Below, piece after piece: positions 4,610 through 9,578 of a stretch of 9,578 bases of DNA. Made by a program: the position numbers and the translations under genes. The DNA lies in the NCBI GenBank assembly GCA_023252315.1, contig JAJPEB010000037.1, forward strand, positions 1-9,578, given 5' to 3'. The first letter of the stretch is position 1. Each line of letters starts with the position of its first letter. The notes beneath the pieces were generated by a model, which did no database searches, was not told the DNA's origin, and worked only from the letters and a program-made list of their open reading frames with translations. This stretch comes from Candidatus Woesearchaeota archaeon. GTDB lineage: Archaea > Nanobdellota > Nanobdellia > Woesearchaeales > UBA525.

Positions 4610-6118
4610 CTAGCGCAGGCCGTGCTTGCGCTTCATGTGGTCGTAGACGATGCCCGAGATCTCCCTGATGACGTTGCTGCGCGCAGGCCCCCAGCTGCCG
4701 TAGTGCTTCGCGCGCGACGCCTTCGAGATCATGCCGACGATCGTGTACGCGTGGCGCCTGCCCCTCTTGTCCTGCGCATAGATGATGCCCGCGTCGCCGT
4801 TGAAGCGCGCGGTCGTGCCCGTCTTGTCGAACACGAGCGTCCCCGACGGGATGTTCGGCACCCCGACGTAGATGCGATCCCTGTTCGGGAGCCCCATGAG
4901 CCTGAGCATCTCCTCCGAGCGCGGCATCTCGCGGCGCCAGAGCCCGTAGAGGAACCTGCTGTAGTCGTGCGCGGACGCGACGTTGCCGTATGCCTTGCCC
5001 CCCGCGGGGATCTTCTCCACGATCCGGGTGTCTGGGAAGACCCTGCCGTAGCTCTCCGAGATGATCTCCTGCACGCGGCGCGGGCCCCCGATGCGGTCGA
5101 TCGCCCAATTCGTGGCGTTGTTGTCGCTGTTGCGGATCATGCGCTCGAGCTTGCGGCGCGCCTGCGCATCGTACGCGAGATGGCCCCGTCGCGTCTCATG
5201 GAAGAATGCGGTCATCACCTGGAGCTTGATGAGGCTCGCGACGGGCATCTGCACGTCCTCATTGATCGACGCGTACTTCTCCCCCGTCTCGTGGTCGTAC
5301 ACGACCCACGCGGTCGTCTCGTCCTGCGCGATCCTGCCCTCGCGACGCAGCCCGTCGACATGGCGCTCGATGCGCGCCTCGAGCCCAGGCGCGCCCCCTC
5401 CCTTGCGAGCAGGAGCCTTCTTGGGCCTGTTCGTCTCGGGCTTGGGCGACGCGCGCGGAGGCGTAGGCGCGAGCGCCCCGCCCTGCGCGAGGTAGTCGGT
5501 CTCGCCGTACACCTGGTCATTGTCCCCGTACGCGATGACCGACGCCTTGACACCTTTCCCCCTGAGCGCATCGCCGTAGCGCTTCGCGAGGTTCCCTGCC
5601 TCGGTCCTGCGGCGCAGGCTGCGGTACACGAGCGCGTACTTGCCCGATTCCGCCTGCTCGATCGCGAGGTCGCTCCTCGCGCTCTCGTCGAGCGCGGCGT
5701 AGACCTTGCCGAACGATGCCTTGAGCGCTTCGAGGTTCGGGCCGACGCCGAAGCTCACGTTGTAGATCGGCTCGTAGCCGTTGTGCTTGATCGAGATGGC
5801 CTTGTCGAGGTCCGCCGCCTCGAGCATGCGCGACTGCGCCCAGGCGAGCGCGTCCGCGGTGAGCTTCATGCCGTCCCAGTGCTGGATGAGCCCGTAGTTC
5901 CTCTTGCCTGCGACGACCTCGAGCTTGCCGAGCGAGAGCGGCCCGAGCGCCTCCTCCACCTGCTGCTTGTAGTCGAGGACGTCGTCGATATTGGGAGCCC
6001 AGAAGTACGAGATGTCGTACTTCGCGTCGTCCGCCGCAGCCTCGCGTGGCGCCGACAGTTCGCTGAAGAGCGCTCCCACGATCGTCGCGAGGCAAAGTTC
6101 CCGCCGGTTGAGCGCCAT
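4610..6118 (-). CDS. Secreted serine hydrolase: two SPOR-like domains plus class A beta-lactamase/PBP fold
   Basis: The 502-residue protein begins with a twin-arginine-type signal peptide (RR at 5-6, a hydrophobic core to about 21, likely cleavage after AAA at 27-29), so it should act outside the cell. Residues about 34-113 and 115-200 each read as beta-alpha-beta-beta-alpha-beta and resemble tandem SPOR domains, which in bacteria bind glycan strands stripped of peptides. A Pro/Lys/Ala linker (211-245) leads to the catalytic domain with all three active-site motifs of serine penicillin-recognising enzymes: S295-L-I-K298, S331-D-N333 and K432-T-G434. The SDN and KTG motifs point to class A beta-lactamase-like proteins. 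No clear ExxLN omega-loop motif is visible, and SxxK to SDN is only 36 residues (60 in TEM-type enzymes), so a D,D-peptidase or other acyl-hydrolase is as likely as a lactamase. The ATG at 6118 is set by a TATA box about 28 bp upstream. Codon use matches its neighbours, so any transfer is old. Confidence 0.85.
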   Translation of the reverse strand: MALNRRELCLATIVGALFSELSAPREAAADDAKYDISYFWAPNIDDVLDYKQQVEEALGPLSLGKLEVVAGKRNYGLIQHWDGMKLTADALAWAQSRMLEAADLDKAISIKHNGYEPIYNVSFGVGPNLEALKASFGKVYAALDESARSDLAIEQAESGKYALVYRSLRRRTEAGNLAKRYGDALRGKGVKASVIAYGDNDQVYGETDYLAQGGALAPTPPRASPKPETNRPKKAPARKGGGAPGLEARIERHVDGLRREGRIAQDETTAWVVYDHETGEKYASINEDVQMPVASLIKLQVMTAFFHETRRGHLAYDAQARRKLERMIRNSDNNATNWAIDRIGGPRRVQEIISESYGRVFPDTRIVEKIPAGGKAYGNVASAHDYSRFLYGLWRREMPRSEEMLRLMGLPNRDRIYVGVPNIPSGTLVFDKTGTTARFNGDAGIIYAQDKRGRRHAYTIVGMISKASRAKHYGSWGPARSNVIREISGIVYDHMKRKHGLR

Positions 6119-6142
6119 AGGACCTTCTGTCGTCGAGAAAGT

Positions 6143-6149
6143 ATTTAAG
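6143..6149 (-). promoter_or_regulatory. TATA box of the serine hydrolase gene
   Basis: TTAAATA on the minus strand (TATTTAA on the plus strand) is centred about 28 bp before the ATG at 6118, predicting a leaderless transcript. The surrounding 6141-6190 stretch is unusually AT-rich and contains a second TATA-like element (CATATAAG on the minus strand at about 6180-6187), so a second start is possible. Confidence 0.6.
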
Positions 6150-6258
6150 CTTTTCGCTTTTTATCCACTAGAAAGTAGTAACTTATATGAGAAAACTGGA
6201 GTCAGCCCAAGTCCGCATGCGCACGGCCGCAGAGGAAGCCGGAACGGGAGAGAGGAAT

Positions 6259-6268
6259 GAAAGAAAAA
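6259..6268 (-). terminator. T-rich terminator of the PIN-rpo7-spt4-rps24e-rps27ae operon
   Basis: TTTTTCTTTC on the minus strand begins 17 bases after the eS31 stop codon. It is a typical archaeal oligo-T termination signal and closes the operon. Confidence 0.55.
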
Positions 6269-6284
6269 GCAGGAGGCAGGAGCG

Positions 6285-6506
6285 CTACTTCTTCTCCATG
6301 TACCCGCACTTGCCGCACGTGTGGCGGTTCTTGTGGTTCGCCATGAAGATGCCAGGCCCGCACTTGGGGCAGAACCTGCTCTCGCGCTTGAGCTTGCCCC
6401 CCTCGACCTTGTAGAGCGCGATGCGGCTCCTCGCGGCGCCCGGGGCCTTCTTCGGCTTGCCGGCGCCCTTGCCCGCCTTGCCGCCGCCTGCTGTCTTCGC
6501 CGCCAT
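6285..6506 (-). CDS. rps27ae: Small ribosomal subunit protein eS31 (S27Ae)
   Basis: This zinc-binding protein sits on the head of the small ribosomal subunit. The 73 residues contain the family's zinc ribbon, C46-x2-C49 (FCPKCGPG) and C64-x2-C67 (TCGKCGY), and the conserved core SRFCPKCG...FMANHKNRHTCGKCGY. There is a Gly/Lys/Ala-rich basic extension of about 25 residues before the core, longer than in many archaeal homologues; it probably contacts rRNA. The start ATG shares one base with the stop codon of rps24e (TGATG), so the two are likely translationally coupled. GGGTGA about six bases upstream is a good ribosome binding site inside the preceding gene. This is the last gene of the operon. 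Confidence 0.96.
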   Translation of the reverse strand: MAAKTAGGGKAGKGAGKPKKAPGAARSRIALYKVEGGKLKRESRFCPKCGPGIFMANHKNRHTCGKCGYMEKK

Positions 6507-6820
6507 CAGGAATCACCCTCGCTCGCGGCCCCGTCCTTGGGGGCCTCCTTGCCGTGTCGCTTGCGCATGTACTCGGGCTCGAAGCGCCCGAGCGACTCCT
6601 CGTCCGCGTACACGCTCGCCTCGACGACGCTCGAGGGGCTCCCGAACTCGGCGCCGATCTTGCGCACGACGAGAAGCTCCCTCTTCGCGCGCAGCTGCTT
6701 CGCGAGCGCGTCGACGATCTTGTCCCTGCTCGGCGTGGGCCCGTCGTGGAACACCCTCGCCGTGTAGTCCTTCCTCTTGAGGAGACGCATCTCCTTCTCG
6801 TTCTGTATCTTGAAGTCCAT
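6506..6820 (-). CDS. rps24e: Small ribosomal subunit protein eS24
   Basis: The 104-residue protein matches the eS24 family: the N-terminal strand with NEKEMRLLKRKDY (7-19), the segment HDGPTPSRDKI (25-35), and the central VVRKIGAEFGSPSSVVEASVY (51-71), where the family binds rRNA. The C-terminal tail after EPEYMRKR (about residue 88) is short and charged. The start is the ATG at 6820, five bases after the spt4 stop codon; GGTGA overlapping that stop acts as ribosome binding site. The same frame is open further upstream inside spt4, but that part is only the shadow of spt4 and shows no family similarity. Confidence 0.96.
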   Translation of the reverse strand: MDFKIQNEKEMRLLKRKDYTARVFHDGPTPSRDKIVDALAKQLRAKRELLVVRKIGAEFGSPSSVVEASVYADEESLGRFEPEYMRKRHGKEAPKDGAASEGDS

Positions 6821-6825
6821 GATGA

Positions 6826-7011
6826 TCACCGTACCTTGATCGCGTACTCGCCGTCGTCCTCGACGCCCATCTGCGACGCGATGAAGCTCTTCTTCGCGTC
6901 GACGAAGTTGATGCGCCCCTGGAAGCTCACGGCGAAGCTGTCCTTCTTGCAGTGCGGGCAGATCTCGCCCTCGACGAACATCTTGCAGGTCTTGCATACG
7001 CGCTTCTTCAT
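6826..7011 (-). CDS. spt4: Transcription elongation factor Spt4 (RpoE'')
   Basis: Spt4 pairs with Spt5 and binds the clamp of RNA polymerase to keep it processive. The 61-residue protein has the expected zinc site, C6-x2-C9 (CKTC) and C18-x2-C21 (CPHC), followed by the beta core that packs against Spt5 (about residues 26-60). Its length is typical for the archaeal protein. It starts four bases after the rpo7 stop codon, with GGAGTGA serving as ribosome binding site across that stop, so it is translated with rpo7. Spt5 itself is not in this window. Confidence 0.95.
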   Translation of the reverse strand: MKKRVCKTCKMFVEGEICPHCKKDSFAVSFQGRINFVDAKKSFIASQMGVEDDGEYAIKVR

Positions 7012-7015
7012 GCTC

Positions 7016-7588
7016 TCACTCCTTGGCCTCCTTGCCTTTCTTCGCGGGCGCAGGGGCGTCCGCCGCCTCGATCCACTCCTCCTTGCCGAGGCCTTCGCCG
7101 CGCATGGTGAGTCCGAACTTCGGGTTGTTCGGGTCCTTGTAGCTGATCGCGACGATCCTCGCGACCACCTTGTCGTCGACCTTGAGCACCTTGCCCGTGT
7201 CGCGGCCGGTGAGCACCTTCTCCTTCGCGTACGAGACGTAGTCGTTCATCGTCTGCGAGATGTGCACCATGCCGTCGATGGGCCCCATCGTCACGAACGC
7301 GCCGAAGTCGGCGATGTCCTTGACCTTGCCGGGCAGGATCTCCTGCATCTCGGGCTCGAAGACCATGAGCGTGAACGTCGCCTCGTAGTAGGGCGCGCCG
7401 TCGCCGGGGATGAGGATGCCCTCGCCGACATCGGAGACGTCGATCACGTCCACCACGATGCCGAGCTCCTTGCTGATGTAGCCGGTGAACTTCTCGCGCA
7501 CCTCGGCGGCGATCGCCTGCTTGAGCTCCTTGCCGAAATGCGACGGGCTCACCCGGATGTGGTCCTTGACACGCACCTTGTAAAACAT
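7016..7588 (-). CDS. rpo7: DNA-directed RNA polymerase subunit Rpo7 (RpoE')
   Basis: Rpo7 forms the polymerase stalk with Rpo4 and helps open complex formation, elongation and RNA binding. The 190 residues comprise the N-terminal tip domain (1-80, beginning MFYKVRVKDHIRVSP and containing GDGAPYYEATFTLMVF) and an S1/OB RNA-binding domain (about 84-164, with GKVKDIADFGAFV and GMVHISQ). A low-complexity Ala/Lys/Glu tail (about 174-190) follows. AGGTGA at 7595-7600, six bases before the ATG, is a good ribosome binding site. The gene follows the PIN gene by 18 bases and precedes spt4 by 4, in the conserved archaeal order. Confidence 0.97.
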   Translation of the reverse strand: MFYKVRVKDHIRVSPSHFGKELKQAIAAEVREKFTGYISKELGIVVDVIDVSDVGEGILIPGDGAPYYEATFTLMVFEPEMQEILPGKVKDIADFGAFVTMGPIDGMVHISQTMNDYVSYAKEKVLTGRDTGKVLKVDDKVVARIVAISYKDPNNPKFGLTMRGEGLGKEEWIEAADAPAPAKKGKEAKE

Positions 7589-7606
7589 CGTCGTTCACCT
7601 ACGCAG

Positions 7607-8035
7607 CTACGCCGACACGGCGAGGTACTGCTTCTGCTTGAGGAAGATGACGCGCACCCCGCGCTCGAGAAGACGACGCTTGAGCTCGCCGTCGTTGGTG
7701 GCGACGAGCGCATCGTCTTCGGCAATCGCCACGATTGCGTCATCGACGTATCCCTGCGCGGAGCCGTCGATGATTTTTAAAGCTTTGCACTTCGCCCCTC
7801 CCGCAGCCGCGAACGCGCCCTTGCGCTGGTGCTCGACGAGGAGCTGCGCGAGCTTCGCCGCGCGCCGGTCCTCCGCGCTCCCCTCCTTCGCGATGCGCTC
7901 GAGCTCCTTGAGCGTGCCCTCGAGGATGACCGTCTCGTAGGGCTCGTCCATGAGGCGCTCGAGCTCCGTGAAGATATCGACCTTGAACTGCCCCGGCACG
8001 AGCAGCATGTTCGTATCGACGATGACGCGCTTCAC
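7607..8035 (-). CDS. PIN-domain endoribonuclease, archaeal FCF1/VapC9-like
   Basis: PIN domains are metal-dependent RNases. The 142 residues carry the four acidic positions: D7 in VIVDTNMLL, E44 in TLKELERI, D98-D99 in YVDDAIVAIAE, and D115 in VATNDGELKRRL. The segment LVPGQFKVDIF (12-22) and the C-terminal RVIFLKQKQYL are characteristic of the archaeal group related to eukaryotic Fcf1/Utp24, which cleaves pre-rRNA. The position before rpo7 and spt4 is the usual one, so a housekeeping rRNA-processing role is more likely than a toxin, and no antitoxin gene is adjacent. The start is taken as GTG at 8035, because the family N terminus begins there and a TATA box lies about 27 bp upstream; the longer open frame upstream has no family similarity. 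It is the first gene of the operon and leaderless. Confidence 0.9.
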   Translation of the reverse strand: MKRVIVDTNMLLVPGQFKVDIFTELERLMDEPYETVILEGTLKELERIAKEGSAEDRRAAKLAQLLVEHQRKGAFAAAGGAKCKALKIIDGSAQGYVDDAIVAIAEDDALVATNDGELKRRLLERGVRVIFLKQKQYLAVSA

Positions 8036-8058
8036 GGCAGGGGCGCCACGCCCATGCG

Positions 8059-8066
8059 TTATAAAA
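8059..8066 (-). promoter_or_regulatory. TATA box of the PIN-rpo7-spt4-rps24e-rps27ae operon
   Basis: TTTTATAA on the minus strand is centred about 27 bp before the GTG at 8035. It is the only clear promoter for the five-gene operon. Confidence 0.65.
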
Positions 8067-8178
8067 CATTCGTCTCGGGAATGTGTACGGGCAGGGATCG
8101 TCGCACAGGATCGCGAGGTGCAGTCCGTGGGCGCAGCCGATCGAGAGGCCACGCACGACGGCACGGGCAGGAAAGTAC

Positions 8179-8188
8179 GGAAGAAAAG
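8179..8188 (-). terminator. T-rich terminator after the 76-aa gene
   Basis: CTTTTCTTCC on the minus strand directly follows the TAG of the 76-aa gene and probably ends its transcript before the PIN operon promoter. Confidence 0.45.
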
Positions 8189-8189
8189 A

Positions 8190-8420
8190 CTACATCCTCG
8201 GCGTCTCGCGCCACTGGAACTTCTTGCCGCTGGGCAGCTCGTGCAGCACATGCGTGCCCGTGTCGAGGCCCTGCTCCTTCGCCCACTGGTGCGCGGCGTC
8301 CTTCGTGAGGAACGACTTCGCGCCCTTCTTGGCGACGACACGCGTGAAGAAGTAGCGATGCTTGATCGTCGTGCTCCTGATCTTCTTCATGCGCTTCGCT
8401 TTCGTGTGGACTTTCGCCAT
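8190..8420 (-). CDS. Conserved-looking basic protein of unknown function (76 aa)
   Basis: I do not recognise a named family, although the opening MAKVHTKAKRMKKIR looks like a type of small protein seen in small archaeal genomes. The first 33 residues are very rich in Lys and Arg. They are followed by aromatic KHRYFFTRVV (20-29), a segment SFLTKDAAHQWAKEQGL (36-52) that should form an amphipathic helix, and a short beta-like end (SGKKFQW). This layout suggests a small RNA- or ribosome-binding protein, which is inference only. There are no cysteines, signal peptide or membrane segment. The ATG at 8420 is about 28 bp from a strong TATA box, so the gene is leaderless, and it is divergent from the CCA-adding enzyme gene. 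Confidence 0.8.
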   Translation of the reverse strand: MAKVHTKAKRMKKIRSTTIKHRYFFTRVVAKKGAKSFLTKDAAHQWAKEQGLDTGTHVLHELPSGKKFQWRETPRM

Positions 8421-8443
8421 GCGCGTGCGAGACTTGGGAGGAG

Positions 8444-8452
8444 TTTAAAAAA
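8444..8452 (-). promoter_or_regulatory. TATA box of the 76-aa gene
   Basis: TTTTTTAAA on the minus strand is centred about 28 bp before the ATG at 8420. Confidence 0.65.
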
Positions 8453-8460
8453 GTTGCTGT

Positions 8461-8509
8461 GCAGGCATTCCTTTCGCGCCGCCCGGATCGGGACAGCTCT
8501 TCTGCCTGC
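8461..8509. repeat. Nested inverted repeat between divergent promoters
   Basis: GCAGGCA (8461-8467) and TGCCTGC (8503-8509) are perfect inverted arms. Between them lies a second small dyad CCCG-GAT-CGGG (8482-8492). The outer arms lie 8 and 13 bp upstream of the two TATA boxes that point away from each other. It could be an operator for both genes or a structured RNA. Confidence 0.45.
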
Positions 8510-8522
8510 GAGGACGCAATCC

Positions 8523-8529
8523 TTTAAAT
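8523..8529 (+). promoter_or_regulatory. TATA box of the CCA-adding enzyme gene
   Basis: TTTAAAT is centred about 26 bp before the ATG at 8552, again predicting a leaderless mRNA. Confidence 0.65.
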
Positions 8530-8551
8530 CCCGCGGCGCCCGCGCGAGCGC

Positions 8552-9578
8552 ATGCGAGCGACGCGCAGCCCACTGCATGCGAAGGCCCAGGTCTCCGTCC
8601 ATTCCGCAGCCGAGCGCGCGGCCCTCGCCCGCATCACGCCAGGCCCGCTCCCTCCGATCGTGAAGGCGACGCTCGCGAAGGCGCAGGCCGCGCTCTCGCG
8701 CGCGCGCACGCAGGCGCAGGTGATGCTCGGCGGGAGCACCGCGAAGGGCACGCATCTCGCGCAGGACCACGATATCGACGTGTTCGTGCGCTTCCCCAAG
8801 GGGGAGAGGGGCAGCGCAGCCATCTCCGACATGCTCGAGAGAGCGCTCGCGAAAGAGTTCAGCGGCGTCGAGCGCGTGCACGGCAGCCGCGACTACTTCC
8901 ACCTCACGAGGGGCTCCTACACGTTCGAGTTCGTCCCGGTGCTCGGCATCGCGTCGTGGGACGAGGCGGAGAACGTCACGGACATGAGCCCGCTCCACGT
9001 CGATTACGTGAAGCGGAAGATCGACGAGCGGCCGTGGCTCGCGCAGGAGATCAGGCTCACGAAGCAGTTCTGCAAGGCGGCGAAGGCGTACGGCGCGGAG
9101 TCGTACATCGGCGGGCTCTCGGGCTACGTCGTCGAGCTGCTCAACATCCACTACGGGGGGTTCCGCAGCCTGCTCGAGGCGGCGGCTGCGTGGGGCGAGC
9201 GCACGGTGATCGACCCCGAGCGGCTCCTCGCGGACCCCGAGCGCGAGCTCAACCCGAGCAAGACGTACGCGCCGCTCGTGCTCGTCGACCCGCTCCAGCG
9301 CGACCGCAACAGCGCGGCGGCGCTCGGCGAGGAGCGCTACGCCGCGCTGCGCGCGCAGGCGCGCGCGTACCTCGCGGCCCCCGCACGCGGGCAGGCGGCG
9401 TTCTTCAGGATCGTCGCGCTCACGCCCGCGCGCATGCGCAAGGCCCATCCCGGCGCGCGCGTCGTCGCGGTGCGCCTCGTGCCGCTCCCCGGCAAGCGCG
9501 ACGTGTCCGGCGCGAAGTGCGCGAAGGTGTTCGAGCAGCTCTCGCGCGAGCTGCGCGGGCACGGCTTCCCGGTCGAGG
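8552..9578 (+). CDS. cca: Archaeal class I CCA-adding enzyme (tRNA nucleotidyltransferase), 3'-truncated
   Basis: The enzyme adds CCA to tRNA 3' ends without a template, as the tRNA-Thr in this window requires. The frame runs open from ATG 8552 to the window end (342 residues visible; archaeal enzymes are usually about 440). The nucleotidyltransferase head is clear: GGSTAKGT (60-67) binds the triphosphate, HDIDVFVRF (73-81) supplies D74 and D76, and the strand YTFEFVPV (123-130) supplies a third carboxylate, E126. Next come DMSPLHVDYV (144-153) and the central-domain motif YIGGLSGYVVELL (185-197), both typical of the archaeal class I family. The start is set by the TATA box about 26 bp upstream. 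The tail domains that hold the tRNA T arm are beyond the edge or only begun. Confidence 0.95.
   Translation, partial: MRATRSPLHAKAQVSVHSAAERAALARITPGPLPPIVKATLAKAQAALSRARTQAQVMLGGSTAKGTHLAQDHDIDVFVRFPKGERGSAAISDMLERALAKEFSGVERVHGSRDYFHLTRGSYTFEFVPVLGIASWDEAENVTDMSPLHVDYVKRKIDERPWLAQEIRLTKQFCKAAKAYGAESYIGGLSGYVVELLNIHYGGFRSLLEAAAAWGERTVIDPERLLADPERELNPSKTYAPLVLVDPLQRDRNSAAALGEERYAALRAQARAYLAAPARGQAAFFRIVALTPARMRKAHPGARVVAVRLVPLPGKRDVSGAKCAKVFEQLSRELRGHGFPVE

Noticed and set aside
4598..6148. 516-codon plus-strand frame opposite the serine hydrolase
   Set aside because: Longer than the real gene but of antisense composition; the minus strand has a signal peptide, SxxK, SDN and KTG, and a TATA box.
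8059..8308. Plus-strand gene from the TTATAAAA at 8059
   Set aside because: The downstream frame is Arg/Ser low-complexity and antisense to the 76-aa gene; the TATA box fits the PIN operon on the minus strand.
8387..9562. 391-codon minus-strand frame opposite cca
   Set aside because: Antisense of the clear CCA-adding enzyme frame; it also runs through the divergent promoter region.

Overview
The window reads as a high-GC archaeal chromosome segment. The evidence is archaeal information-processing genes (aIF2 gamma, Rpo7/RpoE', Spt4/RpoE'', ribosomal proteins eS24 and eS31, class I CCA-adding enzyme), an archaeal-type FtsZ, a tRNA-Thr with U73 and no encoded CCA, and TATA boxes about 26-28 bp before start codons. 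Short intergenic regions and several small undescribed proteins would fit a DPANN-type lineage, but this placement is only an inference.

Layout from left to right. (1) At 1-351 a leftward, truncated gene encodes two tandem helical repeats and the start of a membrane helix. (2) tRNA-Thr(GGT) lies at 443-514, followed by a 50-aa CxxC...HxxC protein and a P-loop kinase-like protein. (3) ftsZ at 1678-2709 has an AT-rich promoter and a Shine-Dalgarno leader, and is followed by a 345-bp non-coding stretch with short direct repeats and hairpins. (4) aIF2 gamma at 3055-4374 is followed by a hairpin terminator and a possible 23-aa leaderless microprotein. (5) A leftward gene at 4610-6118 encodes a secreted serine hydrolase of the class A beta-lactamase/penicillin-binding fold with an N-terminal part that reads as two SPOR-like domains. 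(6) A compact leftward operon (8035-6285) encodes PIN nuclease, Rpo7, Spt4, eS24 and eS31, with 1-nt overlaps or short gaps. (7) A leftward 76-aa basic protein and a rightward, truncated CCA-adding enzyme share a divergent promoter region.

The information-processing genes cover translation initiation, transcription elongation, the ribosome and tRNA 3'-end maturation. The PIN-rpo7-spt4-rps24e-rps27ae order is a familiar archaeal arrangement. Here aIF2 gamma, often found with that cluster, is detached and on the other strand, and no dephospho-CoA kinase (DUF359) gene sits between spt4 and rps24e.

The most unusual content is the serine hydrolase, a bacterial-style envelope enzyme in an archaeon. 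Next is aIF2 gamma, which has lost all four cysteines of its zinc knuckle. The ftsZ gene and the hydrolase in the same window allow a speculative link to division or envelope remodelling, but they are separated by aIF2 gamma and lie on opposite strands.
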